From the NCBI RefSeq assembly GCF_007997035.1, contig NZ_VOSS01000088.1, forward strand, positions 1-47,751: 47,751 nucleotides of DNA, in the 5' to 3' direction. Both the position numbers and the translations under genes were made by a program. Under the pieces are notes generated by a model. It was given only the letters and a program-made list of their open reading frames with translations, did not search any database and was not told where the DNA came from. How positions within the stretch are numbered: position 1 is the stretch's first letter; every line of letters starts with the position of its first letter. This DNA comes from Ralstonia sp. TCR112 (lineage in GTDB: Bacteria; Pseudomonadota; Gammaproteobacteria; Burkholderiales; Burkholderiaceae). This document shows, one piece after another, positions 8,955 to 17,782 of this stretch.

Positions 8955-9197
8955 TCGCGGGTTCATCAACACACGCAGGAGTCAGCCCAGACCCCAACAC
9001 GATCACCACTGAGCGCGCACCCGGTTATCCACCGGAACGCGAAGCGGGTGCGGCGGCACCGGACACGTCAGGAGCGTGCACCATGCCGGCCGTCTTTGAG
9101 AGCGATGTCCGTGCGATCCACGACATGGCCGACCTGAACGTCCACGCCAGGCGATGCGCCTCGCGTGGATGTTGCCGTTCTGGCGTTTGACGCTGGC
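8955..9197. other. Gap between leuA and the BamE-like gene, no feature recognised
   Basis: 243 bp between convergent genes. No hairpin with a T-tract and no credible ORF is seen; a minus-strand frame (9025-9303) overlaps the lipoprotein gene and has no family-like sequence. Termination here may be Rho-dependent. Confidence 0.5.
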
Positions 9198-9722
9198 TCA
9201 GCGGCTTGAATCGTGATCGTGGTCGTACATCGGGTCGGGGCTGACCTGCGTAAGCCGCACGATGCCGTCGCGGTCGAAATAGAAGTGCATCAGCGAAGGC
9301 CATACGCCTTCATGCTTGAAACGGTAGGACCAAACCTGCCGATCCATCAGCCGGAAATACGCGGTTTCTTCCGGCTTGCCGAACGTCTGCAGCACATCGT
9401 TTTGCGTCGCCGTGCCGACGCGGACCTGTGCAAAATCCATCGTGGTCAGAATCTGCCGGAACGAGACGAGCTTGCCGCTCGCATCGAAATCGGCGGCATA
9501 AGTGAATTGCCCGTAGGGCTGCGTCGGATAGAGCCAGCGCGTGCCGCCACCGGCGTGTGGATACCGTTCCGGTGGTGTGCCAAATCGTGCTTCCACGGCG
9601 GAAGCGGGTTGGCCGACGAGTGCTTCGCCCGTTTGTACTGGCGCCAACACGGTACACGCGCTTGTTGAAGCCAGCGCTACGGCGAGCAGCGCCGCGCACT
9701 GCCATGTCGATCGAATGTTCAC
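9198..9722 (-). CDS. Putative outer-membrane lipoprotein with BamE/SmpA-like repeats
   Basis: 174 residues from a GTG start at 9722, preceded by GGGAGGG. Residues 1-23 form a lipoprotein signal ending in TSAC, so Cys23 would be lipidated. Two copies of a small alpha-beta motif follow: VGQPASAVEARFGTP then a strand pair, and VGTATQNDVLQTFGKPEET then WSYRF. This pattern is that of the BamE/OmlA fold (repeat of a G-x-T-x-x-x-V-x-x-x-F-G-x-P motif). Residue 22-23 spacing fits export to the outer membrane. Family is inferred; true BamE is usually shorter and elsewhere, so this is a paralogue or an unrelated protein using the same fold. It diverges from the binding-protein gene at 9823. Confidence 0.75.
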   Translation of the reverse strand: MNIRSTWQCAALLAVALASTSACTVLAPVQTGEALVGQPASAVEARFGTPPERYPHAGGGTRWLYPTQPYGQFTYAADFDASGKLVSFRQILTTMDFAQVRVGTATQNDVLQTFGKPEETAYFRLMDRQVWSYRFKHEGVWPSLMHFYFDRDGIVRLTQVSPDPMYDHDHDSSR

Positions 9723-9822
9723 AATGGGCCCTCCCGATGGCTTCAGTGTAGGCGTGCGATTTACGCCGGCTTGTGTCGACGCGCGGCGGCGCTTTACCAT
9801 CCGCGCTTCACGGAGATTTGCC

Positions 9823-11082
9823 ATGATGGTTCGTTGGTTTGTGGCCGCGCTGGCGGCCGTGGGGTTGTGTGGGGCAGCAGGTGCCCAGCCCGAAGCCGCG
9901 CCGATCCGGTTGGCGCTGATCGAAGGACTTTCAGGCCCGTTTGCCAACGCGGGCGAGGCGGTGGATCGCAATCTGCGCATGGCGATTGAAGGCGTGAATG
10001 CGCGCGGCGGTGTGAAGCTGCCCGATGGGCGTCATCCGCTTGCACTCGTGCGTTTCGATAGCAAGAACACCGTCGATGAATCGTTGCTGCAATTGCAGGC
10101 GGCTACGGATGCGGGCATCCGCTTCGTGCTCCAAGGCAACAGCTCGGCGGCAGCGGCGGCGTTGTCGGCGTCGATTTCGCGTTACAACGACCGCCATCCG
10201 GACGCGCGGCTGCTGTTCCTGAACTACGCCGCCGTCGATCCTGCACTGACCAACGAGGCATGCAGCTTCTGGCATTTTCGCTTCGACGCATCCGCTGACA
10301 TGCGCATGCAGGCGCTGACGGAGGTGATCCGCGCCGACAGGGCAATCAACAGGGTCTACCTGATCGGGCAGGACTACACATTCGGCCGCCAGGTGGCGCA
10401 ATTGGCGCGCCAGCAGTTGAGCGAAAAGCGGCCAGACATTGCGATCGTTGGCGAGGTGCTGCATCCCATCGGCAAGGTCAAGGATTTTGCACCGTACGTG
10501 GCGCGCATTGCCGCGTCGGGTGCGGATACGGTCATCACCGGAAACTGGGGTAACGATCTGACACTGCTCGTCAAGGCGGCTCGGGATGCGGGGCTCAAGG
10601 CGCGCTTCTTTACGTTCTACGGCAATTCGCTCGGCGCGCCCGGGGCGATGGGGGAGGCGGGCGTTGGCCGCGTGGTGGCGGTGGCGGAGTGGCACCCAAA
10701 TCTGGGCGGCGCCAAGTCCGATGCGTTTTACAAGGCATTCCGCGCGCGTTATCCGGCCCCCGCCGACGATTACCCGCTGTTGCGCGATCAGATGATGGTC
10801 GACATGCTCGCCGCTGCCATCGAGCGGGCCGGGACCACCGAAGCTGCGGCCGTGGCGCGTGCGCTGGAAGGCGCATCGCTCGACACTGGTTTCCACCGCA
10901 TCACGCTGCGGGCCCAGGATCACCAGGCCATTCAGCCCCTTATCGTCACGCAGATGGAACGGGCAGGCACGCCTGGTGCGGCCTTCGATATCGAGGGCTC
11001 CGGCTTTGGCTTTCGCACGCTGAAAGTGATTCCAGAATCGCAAACGACTTTGTCGACCGCCTGCAAAATGGTTCGCCACTGA
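9823..11082 (+). CDS. ABC transporter periplasmic substrate-binding protein (branched-chain amino acid type)
   Basis: 419 residues. A signal peptide covers residues 1-22 (MMVRWFVAALAAVGLCGAAGA). The rest is a type-1 periplasmic binding fold of the LivJ/AmiC family: RLALIEGLSGPFANAGEAV at the first strand, then GVNARGGV, and a second lobe with VYLIGQDYTFGR. The ligand cannot be told from sequence; relatives bind branched-chain amino acids, amides or aromatic compounds. Start is ATG 9823 with CGGAGA upstream (a second ATG follows directly at 9826). No permease or ATPase gene is adjacent, so it is an orphan binding protein. The compact gap 9723-9822 holds both divergent promoters. Confidence 0.88.
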   Translation: MMVRWFVAALAAVGLCGAAGAQPEAAPIRLALIEGLSGPFANAGEAVDRNLRMAIEGVNARGGVKLPDGRHPLALVRFDSKNTVDESLLQLQAATDAGIRFVLQGNSSAAAAALSASISRYNDRHPDARLLFLNYAAVDPALTNEACSFWHFRFDASADMRMQALTEVIRADRAINRVYLIGQDYTFGRQVAQLARQQLSEKRPDIAIVGEVLHPIGKVKDFAPYVARIAASGADTVITGNWGNDLTLLVKAARDAGLKARFFTFYGNSLGAPGAMGEAGVGRVVAVAEWHPNLGGAKSDAFYKAFRARYPAPADDYPLLRDQMMVDMLAAAIERAGTTEAAAVARALEGASLDTGFHRITLRAQDHQAIQPLIVTQMERAGTPGAAFDIEGSGFGFRTLKVIPESQTTLSTACKMVRH

Positions 11083-11086
11083 GTCG

Positions 11087-11106
11087 GACGACACAGATCT
11101 GTCGTC
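11087..11106. repeat. 7-bp dyad upstream of rpsO
   Basis: GACGACA-N6-TGTCGTC sits just after the previous stop codon and overlaps the expected -35 region of rpsO. With no T-tract it is a poor terminator. It could be an operator, but evidence is only the symmetry. Confidence 0.3.
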
Positions 11107-11123
11107 AGAGTCTGGTTCTACGC

Positions 11124-11129
11124 TATAAT
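11124..11129 (+). promoter_or_regulatory. -10 element of rpsO promoter
   Basis: A perfect TATAAT (context CGCTATAATCGCGG), giving a 5' leader of about 107 nt before rpsO. The -35 is not well conserved. The GC-rich discriminator downstream is typical of stringently controlled ribosomal promoters. Confidence 0.65.
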
Positions 11130-11242
11130 CGCGGTCTTGCTCTCCAGGCCGTCTCGGGCTGGTGCGGCAAGATCATTGTTCAACACGGCACCAACGGCGG
11201 CTATTCAGGCGCTGCAGTGTCCGCAAGTCAAAGGAATCAAAA

Positions 11243-11512
11243 ATGTCCGTCGCTGACATCAACAAGCAAGACATCGTCAAAGATAACGGCCGCAGCGCCA
11301 ACGACACGGGCAGCCCGGAAGTGCAAGTTGCACTGCTGACCGCTCGCATCAATGAACTGCAGCCGCACTTCAAGGCGCACATGAAGGATCACCACAGCCG
11401 TCGCGGCCTGCTCCGCATGGTGAGCCGTCGTCGCCGTCTGCTGGACTACCTCAAGAGCAAGGACGCTGACCGTTACACCGCCCTGGTTGCGAAGCTGGGT
11501 CTGCGTAAGTAA
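11243..11512 (+). CDS. rpsO: 30S ribosomal protein S15
   Basis: 89 residues, the exact family length. S15 binds 16S rRNA helices 20-22 and assembles the 30S platform. Conserved sequence includes [42 protein letters not shown] and the C-terminal Lys. Start is ATG 11243 with AAAGGAA upstream, which removes the poorly conserved upstream extension of the open frame. The rpsO-pnp pair is conserved in bacteria. In E. coli S15 represses its own translation via its leader; whether the 107-nt leader here does so is unknown. Confidence 0.97.
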   Translation: MSVADINKQDIVKDNGRSANDTGSPEVQVALLTARINELQPHFKAHMKDHHSRRGLLRMVSRRRRLLDYLKSKDADRYTALVAKLGLRK

Positions 11513-11545
11513 TGGTGGGTATCACGCACTGCGCGTGATGAAAAG

Positions 11546-11582
11546 TGCCTGCGTCAGCGTGCTGATGCAGGCATTTTGTTTT
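11546..11582 (+). terminator. Terminator between rpsO and pnp
   Basis: TGCCTGCGTCAGC (11546-11558) pairs with GCTGATGCAGGCA (11561-11573), one G-U pair, and is followed by TTTTGTTTTT. A second small hairpin (ATCACGC/GCGTGAT, 11521-11539) lies before it. Partial read-through into pnp is expected by analogy with the E. coli operon. Confidence 0.85.
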
Positions 11583-11694
11583 TGGCGGCCGCGTTTGTGG
11601 CCGCACCGGGCAACCGGTAAGTGATGGCGGCCAGCCAGTTCAAGATGAAGCGGCTGCCATGGGACCGGGGGCGGCAGGAAGCAGGGCCTTGTGT

Positions 11695-11734
11695 CATTCC
11701 AGCGCAGCATTGATGCCAGCGCTGCGCTGGAATG
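11695..11734 (+). promoter_or_regulatory. Long hairpin in pnp 5' leader (candidate RNase III processing site)
   Basis: Perfect 14-bp inverted repeat CATTCCAGCGCAGC (11695-11708) / GCTGCGCTGGAATG (11721-11734), loop of 12 nt. A lower stem GTGT / ACAC across an internal loop may extend it. It sits about 100 nt before the pnp ATG. In E. coli a comparable stem in the pnp leader is cut by RNase III and then used by PNPase to trigger decay of its own mRNA; the same role is inferred here. The 319-bp gap 11513-11831 otherwise has only the rpsO terminator. Confidence 0.65.
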
Positions 11735-11831
11735 GCATAAAACACACCTCTGCAACCGCACCGTCCTACGGAACGTGTTTGTCGCGGTGAGGCGCAATGA
11801 AGCGCGCCGCGAATACCGAACAGGAGATGCT

Positions 11832-14006
11832 ATGACCATGTTCAATAAGGTCGTCAAAGAATTCCAATGGGGCGGCCATAAGGTCCGCATGGAGACGGGT
11901 GAGATCGCCCGTCAGGCGAGCGGCGCTGTGCTGCTCGACATGGACGACACCGTCGTGCTCGCCACCGTGGTGGGCGCCAAGAACCCGAAGCCGGGCCAGG
12001 ACTTCTTCCCGCTGACCGTCGATTACCTCGAGAAGACCTACGCCGCCGGCAAGATCCCGGGTGGCTTCTTCAAGCGCGAAGGCCGTCCGTCGGAAAACGA
12101 AACGCTGACCTCGCGTCTGATCGATCGTCCGCTGCGTCCGCTGTTCCCCGAAGGCTTCTACAACGAAGTCCAAGTCGTGATCCACGTGCTGTCGATGAAC
12201 CCGGAAGTGCCGGCTGACATTCCGGCGCTGGTGGCGGCTTCGGCTGCGCTGGCTGTGTCGGGCCTGCCGTTCAACGGCCCAGTGGGCGCTGCCCGCGTGG
12301 GTTACAAGGATGGCCAATACCTGCTGAACCCGAATCGTGCCCAACTCGCGCATTCGGAGTTGGACCTGGTTGTGGCCGGTACCGAGCGTGCCGTGCTGAT
12401 GGTCGAATCGGAAGCGCAGCAGCTGTCGGAAGAGGTCATGCTGGGCGCCGTGGTGTACGGCCACGAGCAGATGCAGATCGCCATCAACGCGATCCACGAG
12501 CTGGTGCGCGACGGCGGTAAGCCCGAGTGGGATTGGCAAGCCGCTCCGAAGAACGAAGCGCTGGTCGCCAAGGTGTCCGAACTGGGCCTGGCCGATCTGC
12601 AAGCCGCTTACCAACTGCGCCAGAAGTCGGCTCGCAGCCAGAAGCTGAAGGAAGTCTACAAGTCGGTTGCGGCTAAGCTGGCCGAAGCCGGTGTGGAAGC
12701 CGACGGCGTGGAAGTCGACAACATCCTGTTCGAACTCGAATCGAAGATCGTCCGCGGCCAGATCCTGAACGGCGAGCCGCGTATCGACGGCCGCGACACC
12801 CGCACGGTGCGCCCGATCGAGATCCGTTCGTCGGTGCTGCCGCGTGCGCACGGCTCGGCCCTGTTCACGCGCGGTGAAACGCAAGCGCTGGTGGTGGCCA
12901 CGCTCGGCACCAAGAGCGACGAGCAGATCATCGACGCGCTGCAAGGCGAATACCGTGATCGCTTCATGCTTCACTACAACATGCCGCCGTTCGCCACGGG
13001 CGAAACCGGCCGCGTGGGCAGCCCGAAGCGCCGTGAAGTCGGCCACGGTCGTCTGGCCAAGCGCGCGCTGATCCCGGTGCTGCCGAAGGACGACGAATTC
13101 GCTTACACGATCCGTCTGGTGTCGGAAATCACCGAGTCGAACGGCTCGTCGTCGATGGCTTCGGTGTGCGGCGGTTCGCTGGCACTGATGGATGCTGGCG
13201 TGCCCCTCAAGGCGCACGTGGCCGGCGTGGCCATGGGCCTGATCCTGGAAGACAACAAGTTCGCTGTGCTGACCGACATCCTGGGTGACGAAGATCACCT
13301 GGGCGACATGGACTTCAAGGTGGCGGGTACCGATGCCGGTATCACTGCGCTGCAGATGGACATCAAGGTGCAGGGCATCACCAAGGAAATCATGCAGGTC
13401 GCGCTGGCGCAAGCCAAGGAAGGCCGTCTGCACATCCTGGGCAAGATGCAGGCTGCCATGGGCGGCGCACGCACCGAGCTGTCGGAGCACGCTCCGCGCA
13501 TGATCACCGTCAAGATCAACCCGGAGAAGATCCGCGACGTGATCGGCAAGGGCGGTTCGACCATCCAGGCGCTGACCAAGGAAACCGGCTGCACGATCGA
13601 CATCCAGGAAGACGGCACGATCACCATCGCGTCGACTTCGTCGGAAGGCATGGCAGAAGCCAAGCGTCGCATCGAAGGCATCACGGCCGAAGCCGAAGTG
13701 GGCAAGATCTACAACGGCACGGTTCTGAAGCTGCTGGACTTCGGCGCGATCGTGAACATCCTGCCGGGCAAGGACGGTCTGCTGCACATCTCGGAAATCG
13801 CCAACGAGCGCGTGAACCAGGTTTCCGACTATGTGAAGGAAGGCCAGGCCGTGCGCGTGAAGCTGCTGAGCACTGACGAGAAGGGTCGCATGCGTCTGTC
13901 GATCAAGGCTGCCAAGGCTGAAGAAGGCGACGTGCCTGCCGCTGCACCGCAAGCCCCGGGTGCTGGCGACGCTGCCTCGCAACAACAGCAGCAACAACAG
14001 CAGTAA
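11832..14006 (+). CDS. pnp: Polyribonucleotide nucleotidyltransferase (PNPase)
   Basis: 724 residues. It is a phosphorolytic 3'-5' exoribonuclease of RNA decay and the degradosome. Two RNase PH-like domains (about 10-145 and 325-460), a linking helical domain, a KH domain (about 557-615, with [12 protein letters not shown]) and an S1 domain (about 623-692, [18 protein letters not shown]) are in the normal order. [12 protein letters not shown] and [18 protein letters not shown] belong to the catalytic core. The C-terminus is unusual: an Ala/Pro-rich linker ending in eight Gln (alternating CAA/CAG pairs). Start is ATG 11832 with CAGGAG upstream. Confidence 0.97.
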   Translation: MTMFNKVVKEFQWGGHKVRMETGEIARQASGAVLLDMDDTVVLATVVGAKNPKPGQDFFPLTVDYLEKTYAAGKIPGGFFKREGRPSENETLTSRLIDRPLRPLFPEGFYNEVQVVIHVLSMNPEVPADIPALVAASAALAVSGLPFNGPVGAARVGYKDGQYLLNPNRAQLAHSELDLVVAGTERAVLMVESEAQQLSEEVMLGAVVYGHEQMQIAINAIHELVRDGGKPEWDWQAAPKNEALVAKVSELGLADLQAAYQLRQKSARSQKLKEVYKSVAAKLAEAGVEADGVEVDNILFELESKIVRGQILNGEPRIDGRDTRTVRPIEIRSSVLPRAHGSALFTRGETQALVVATLGTKSDEQIIDALQGEYRDRFMLHYNMPPFATGETGRVGSPKRREVGHGRLAKRALIPVLPKDDEFAYTIRLVSEITESNGSSSMASVCGGSLALMDAGVPLKAHVAGVAMGLILEDNKFAVLTDILGDEDHLGDMDFKVAGTDAGITALQMDIKVQGITKEIMQVALAQAKEGRLHILGKMQAAMGGARTELSEHAPRMITVKINPEKIRDVIGKGGSTIQALTKETGCTIDIQEDGTITIASTSSEGMAEAKRRIEGITAEAEVGKIYNGTVLKLLDFGAIVNILPGKDGLLHISEIANERVNQVSDYVKEGQAVRVKLLSTDEKGRMRLSIKAAKAEEGDVPAAAPQAPGAGDAASQQQQQQQQ

Positions 14007-14025
14007 GCGAGCGGTTTTCGCCAAG

Positions 14026-14057
14026 AAAAACGCTGGACGATGTCCAGCCGTTTTTTT
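14026..14057 (+). terminator. Rho-independent terminator after pnp
   Basis: GCTGGAC (14032-14038) / GTCCAGC (14042-14048), loop GAT, with A-run upstream and seven T downstream. It ends the rpsO-pnp unit 20 bp after the pnp stop. Confidence 0.92.
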
Positions 14058-14106
14058 GTTTACACTGCGTCGCGAGTTCCCTCCCGTTGTCTCTTCGCGC
14101 CCCATC

Positions 14107-15060
14107 ATGAGCCGCCTGTTCGAGCAAAACCGCATCGCCATCGTCTGGGATTTCGACAAGACGCTGATTCCGCGCTACATGCAAGTGCCGTTGTTCGACC
14201 GTTTCAATATCGCCGAGCAGGGTTTCTGGGACGAAGTGGCCGCGGGCGCGCGCGAAATCGAATCGCGCGGCCAGAAGGTCAACCAGGAAACGTTCTACCT
14301 CAACGTGCTGCTGCGCCATGTGCGCGACGGACGCATGGGTGGCCTCGACAACGCCACGCTGCGCGAACTGGGCGCTGAACTCGAATTTTTTCCCGGCGTG
14401 ACCGATTTCTTCGAGCGCAGCAAGGCGTGGGTGCGCGACAACGCGGCCTACCAGGCGTTCGACATCAAGCTGGAGCACTACATTGTCAGCACCGGCCTGA
14501 CGGAGATGATCAAGGGTTCGCCCATCGCCCCATACATCGACGGGGTATGGGGCTGCGAATTCCTGGAGGCGCCCGATTCGAACGCAAATGGCAGGCCGGT
14601 CATCTCGGAAGTCATCTACGCCATCGACAACACCACCAAGACGCGGGCGCTGTTCGAGATCAACAAGGGCGTCAACAAGCACCCGGAAGCGGTGAGCGTG
14701 AACTCGTCGATTGCCGAGGACGAGCGCCGCGTGCCCTTCGCCAACATGATTTACGTGGCTGACGGGCCGAGCGATATTCCGGCGTTTTCGGTTGCCCGCA
14801 AGGGCGGCGGCCGGACGTATGCGGTCTACAACCCCGAGAGCCCTCGCTCATTCGAACAGGCCGACAATTTGCGTGCGGATGATCGCGTCGACATGCTCGG
14901 CCCGGCCGACTATCGCGCTGGCTCGCCGACGGAGATGTGGCTTAAGTTGCATATCGGCAAGATCGCCGACGGCATCGTCCACGGCAAACAAGAAATCATG
15001 CGCGAGACGACGCGTGGCATTCCGCAGCACTTTGTCGAGCCCAAGCGCAGCGTCTCGTAA
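14107..15060 (+). CDS. HAD-superfamily hydrolase, substrate unknown
   Basis: 317 residues. Motif I is WDFDKTLIPRYM (Asp nucleophile followed by acid/base Asp), motif II is IVSTG around residue 126, and motif IV is YVADGPSDIPAF near residue 219 with the metal-binding Asp residues. The domain between motifs I and II (about 20-115) is helical and would be the cap. These are phosphohydrolase/phosphotransferase hallmarks; the substrate is not evident. Start is ATG 14107, the first after the pnp terminator. The gene reads the same way as the quinone oxidoreductase 38 bp downstream, with which it may be co-transcribed. Confidence 0.85.
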   Translation: MSRLFEQNRIAIVWDFDKTLIPRYMQVPLFDRFNIAEQGFWDEVAAGAREIESRGQKVNQETFYLNVLLRHVRDGRMGGLDNATLRELGAELEFFPGVTDFFERSKAWVRDNAAYQAFDIKLEHYIVSTGLTEMIKGSPIAPYIDGVWGCEFLEAPDSNANGRPVISEVIYAIDNTTKTRALFEINKGVNKHPEAVSVNSSIAEDERRVPFANMIYVADGPSDIPAFSVARKGGGRTYAVYNPESPRSFEQADNLRADDRVDMLGPADYRAGSPTEMWLKLHIGKIADGIVHGKQEIMRETTRGIPQHFVEPKRSVS

Positions 15061-15098
15061 CTCAAGCACTGCGTCTCAACCTCATTGATCCGATTCCC

Positions 15099-16103
15099 AT
15101 GAAAGCGATTGAAATCACGCAATACGGTGGTCCCGAAGTGTTGCAGCTTGGTGAGCGGCCGATGCCGGAAGCCAAGGCGGGTGAAGTGCTGATCCGCGTG
15201 CGCGCTGCAGGCGTGAACCGGCCCGATGTGTTCCAGCGTACGGGCAACTACCCGGTGCCGCCCGGCGCCTCGGATATTCCGGGGCTTGAGGTTGCGGGCG
15301 AGATCGTCAGCGGAGATTTGGCGCACGCCGACAATCGCTACGGCTTGAAGGTGGGCGATCGCGTCTGTGCGCTGGTGCAAGGCGGCGGCTATGCAGAGTT
15401 CTGCACGGCGCCGCTGGGCCAAGTGCTCCCGGTGCCGGCCGGCTTGTCCGATGTCGAGGCCGCTGCATTGCCCGAGAACTACTTCACCGTGTGGTCAAAC
15501 GTATTCGACCGCGGCTTGCTGGGGCGGGGTGCGCACGGCGCCGATGAAACGCTGCTCGTGCAGGGCGGCTCCAGCGGCATCGGCACGACGGCGATTCAGA
15601 TCGCCTCCGCATTGGGTCACCGCGTGTTTGCCACCGCCGGTAGCGCCGACAAGTGTGACGCCTGCGTCGAACTCGGCGCCACGCGCGCCATCAATTACAA
15701 GACCGAAGATTTCGCCGAAATCGTCAAGGCCGACACTGGGCGCGGCGTCGACGTGGTGCTCGACATGGTCGGCGGCAGCTATGTCGCGCGCGAAATCGCC
15801 TGCACCGCCGACGACGGCCGCATCGTCTTGATTGCGCTGTTGGGCGGTGCCAAGGCCGAAGTGCCGCTCGGCGACATCCTGCGTCGGCGCATCACGCTGA
15901 CGGGCTCGACGCTGCGGCCGCGCCCCGTGGCATTCAAGGCGGCCATCGCCGCCAATCTGTATGAAACGGTCTGGCCGTTGCTGTCGTCAGGGCGCATCAA
16001 GCCGGTCGTGCACGAGGTCATGCCGGCCGCGCAGGCGGCGCAGGCGCATGCCTTGATGGAATCGAGTGCGCATATCGGCAAGATCATGTTGGTTTGGGAT
16101 TGA
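15099..16103 (+). CDS. NAD(P)H-dependent quinone oxidoreductase (zinc-independent MDR family)
   Basis: 334 residues of the medium-chain dehydrogenase/reductase superfamily, PIG3/Qor-like branch. The N-terminal GroES-like part has GVNRPDVFQRTG, where the zinc ligands of alcohol dehydrogenases are missing. The cofactor fold has LLVQGGSSGIGTTAIQIA (about residues 150-167) and GRGVDVVLDMVGG. Such enzymes reduce quinones or enones with NADPH. Start is ATG 15099; only a weak ribosome site is visible. The physiological acceptor is unknown. Confidence 0.9.
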   Translation: MKAIEITQYGGPEVLQLGERPMPEAKAGEVLIRVRAAGVNRPDVFQRTGNYPVPPGASDIPGLEVAGEIVSGDLAHADNRYGLKVGDRVCALVQGGGYAEFCTAPLGQVLPVPAGLSDVEAAALPENYFTVWSNVFDRGLLGRGAHGADETLLVQGGSSGIGTTAIQIASALGHRVFATAGSADKCDACVELGATRAINYKTEDFAEIVKADTGRGVDVVLDMVGGSYVAREIACTADDGRIVLIALLGGAKAEVPLGDILRRRITLTGSTLRPRPVAFKAAIAANLYETVWPLLSSGRIKPVVHEVMPAAQAAQAHALMESSAHIGKIMLVWD

Positions 16104-16120
16104 CATCCAAGATGCCGAAA

Positions 16121-16150
16121 TTGACCCTGTTTTTACCGCCACGGTAGAAT
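16121..16150 (+). promoter_or_regulatory. Sigma-70 promoter of tpiA
   Basis: TTGACC (16121-16126), 18-bp spacer, TAGAAT (16145-16150). The start point would be near 16157, giving a 5' leader of about 27 nt before the GTG start of tpiA. Confidence 0.75.
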
Positions 16151-16183
16151 GCCGGGTTTATTTGACAGTCGACCGGGCAAAAC

Positions 16184-16930
16184 GTGAACGCAAGACCGAA
16201 GCTGGTGGTGGGCAACTGGAAGCTGCATGGCAGCCTGAGCGCGAACGCTGCGCTGCTTGACCAAATCAAGGCGGCAGGCAAAACCAACGCCACACTCGCT
16301 GTGTGTGCGCCGTTTCCGTACCTGGCTCAGTGCCAGTCCTTGCTCGCCGGTTCCGCAGTGGGCTGGGGGGCGCAGGACGTGTCGGCCGAAACGCGGGGTG
16401 CCTTCACGGGCGAAGTCGCCGCATCCATGCTGTCGGAATTTGGCTGCGGCTACGTGATCGTCGGTCACTCTGAGCGTCGCTCGTACCACGGCGAAACCGA
16501 CGCGCAAGTGGCGACCAAGGCGCTGCGTGCGCTCGAACACGGCATCACTCCGATCGTCTGCGTAGGCGAAACGCTGGCGCAACGCGAAGCGGGTGAGACC
16601 GAGCAGGTGGTCGCCAACCAGCTGGACGCGGTGCTGGAGGCGCTGTCGGTCGAACAGCTCGGTCGTATCGTCGTGGCGTACGAGCCGGTTTGGGCCATCG
16701 GCACGGGCAAGACCGCAACGAGCGAGCAGGCGCAGGCTGTGCACGCGTTCCTGCGCGCACGTGTTGCTGCCCGCGACGCTGGCGTGGCGCAGCGCATGGC
16801 GATTCTGTACGGCGGCAGCGTCAAGCCGGACAATGCTGGCGAGTTGTTTGCAATGGCGGACATCGATGGCGGCCTGATCGGAGGCGCATCGCTGAAGGCA
16901 GAAGATTTTCTGGCGATCGGTCGCGCATAA
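16184..16930 (+). CDS. tpiA: Triosephosphate isomerase
   Basis: 248 residues, a TIM barrel interconverting dihydroxyacetone phosphate and glyceraldehyde 3-phosphate. Catalytic residues are visible: Lys in VVGNWKLHG (about residue 13), His in VIVGHSERR (about 93), Glu in [15 protein letters not shown] (about 165), and the phosphate-gripping [10 protein letters not shown]. The start is GTG at 16184; no other start keeps the conserved N-terminus. Its own promoter lies directly upstream; secG follows after 62 bp. Confidence 0.96.
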   Translation: MNARPKLVVGNWKLHGSLSANAALLDQIKAAGKTNATLAVCAPFPYLAQCQSLLAGSAVGWGAQDVSAETRGAFTGEVAASMLSEFGCGYVIVGHSERRSYHGETDAQVATKALRALEHGITPIVCVGETLAQREAGETEQVVANQLDAVLEALSVEQLGRIVVAYEPVWAIGTGKTATSEQAQAVHAFLRARVAARDAGVAQRMAILYGGSVKPDNAGELFAMADIDGGLIGGASLKAEDFLAIGRA

Positions 16931-16992
16931 ACGACGGATCGGGTCGCCATGTCTTCCATGTGCGACCGCAACATATTATTGAGAGAAACGAA

Positions 16993-17355
16993 ATGGCAAT
17001 TCTGAAAACTCTGCTGCTGGTTGCGCAAATTCTGAGCGCGCTCGGCGTGATCGGCCTGGTGCTGCTGCAACATGGCAAGGGCGCGGATGTTGGGGCGGCG
17101 TTTGGATCCGGCGCCTCAGGCAGCTTGTTTGGCGCGACGGGGTCGGCCAACTTCCTGTCGCGTACGACGGCCGTCCTGGCTACGGTCTTTTTCATTGCCA
17201 CGCTGGCGTTGACATTGATCGGCACCAGCAAGGGCAGCGTGTCGGCGGGTGTGATGGGTTCGGTCGCGCCTGTTACGTCCACGGCGTCAGCCCCTGCGGC
17301 TTCGGCTCCTGCCGCCGCGTCGGGTGCGGCTTCCGCGCCCGCTGTCCCGAAGTAA
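16993..17355 (+). CDS. secG: Protein translocase subunit SecG
   Basis: 120 residues. SecG is a two-helix partner of SecYE that helps preprotein translocation. Helix 1 is about residues 3-25 (LLLVAQILSALGVIGLVLLQ), then the conserved loop HGKGADVGAAFGSGASGSLFG, and helix 2 about residues 55-75. The C-terminus (about 85-120) is an Ala/Ser/Pro-rich disordered tail, common in this group. Start is ATG 16993 with GAGAGAAACG upstream. tpiA-secG-tRNA-Leu-nuo is a familiar order in related genomes. Confidence 0.95.
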   Translation: MAILKTLLLVAQILSALGVIGLVLLQHGKGADVGAAFGSGASGSLFGATGSANFLSRTTAVLATVFFIATLALTLIGTSKGSVSAGVMGSVAPVTSTASAPAASAPAAASGAASAPAVPK

Positions 17356-17428
17356 TTTGATGTAACGATGGCGGCGCGCCGTTGAGGTTTTCCGGCGTGT
17401 CGCGATACATAAGATTTTTGTTTGTGCA

Positions 17429-17458
17429 TTGAACAAAAGCGTTGCTTTGCGGTAGAAT
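17429..17458 (+). promoter_or_regulatory. Promoter of tRNA-Leu, possibly also nuo
   Basis: TTGAAC (17429-17434), 18-bp spacer, TAGAAT (17453-17458), followed by GCAAGGC. Transcription would start about 70 nt before the tRNA. No terminator is seen after the tRNA, so this promoter may supply the nuo operon as well. Confidence 0.6.
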
Positions 17459-17534
17459 GCAAGGCTTGGAACAATACGGGAAACGGCAAGGGCGTTAAGT
17501 CTCAACCGGCTTCCTGATAGAGTTTCTTCCCCCA

Positions 17535-17619
17535 GCCGACGTGGTGAAATTGGTAGACACGCTATCTTGAGGGGGTAGTGGCGAAAGCTGTGCGAGTTCG
17601 AGTCTCGCCGTCGGCACCA
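17535..17619 (+). tRNA. tRNA-Leu, anticodon GAG
   Basis: 85 nt including an encoded CCA end. Acceptor stem GCCGACG (17535-17541) pairs with CGTCGGC (17609-17615), discriminator A, then CCA. The anticodon stem CTATC / GGTAG encloses the loop TTGAGGG, so the anticodon is GAG, reading CUC and CUU. The long variable arm and the GTTCGAG T-loop are those of a class II leucine tRNA. Confidence 0.97.
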
Positions 17620-17707
17620 ATCAAATTCGGGGTCTGTTCAACGGGATGTTCCGCGCAGGCCCCTCCGCAAGGCGACGCGCTGTCGAGGCGTCGTAAGGCT
17701 GCGGACC

Positions 17708-17737
17708 CGGCGCCTTCGATGGGGCGACAAGGCGCCG
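17708..17737 (+). promoter_or_regulatory. Hairpin between tRNA-Leu and nuoA
   Basis: Perfect 9-bp inverted repeat CGGCGCCTT / AAGGCGCCG with a 12-nt loop and no T-tract. It lies 90 nt after the tRNA and 46 nt before nuoA. It could be a processing or stabilising stem that separates tRNA from the nuo mRNA. Confidence 0.5.
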
Positions 17738-17782
17738 CCTGCGGGCAGTGCTGTTGCAACCATTCAAAAAGGCGGGCGTCCC

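Noticed and set aside
9025-9303. Minus-strand ORF between leuA and the lipoprotein gene
   Set aside because: It overlaps the lipoprotein coding region, is Arg/Pro/Ala-rich and has no ribosome site or family resemblance.
11766-14159. A 797-codon minus-strand frame opposite pnp
   Set aside because: Shadow of the pnp coding sequence; no recognisable protein features.
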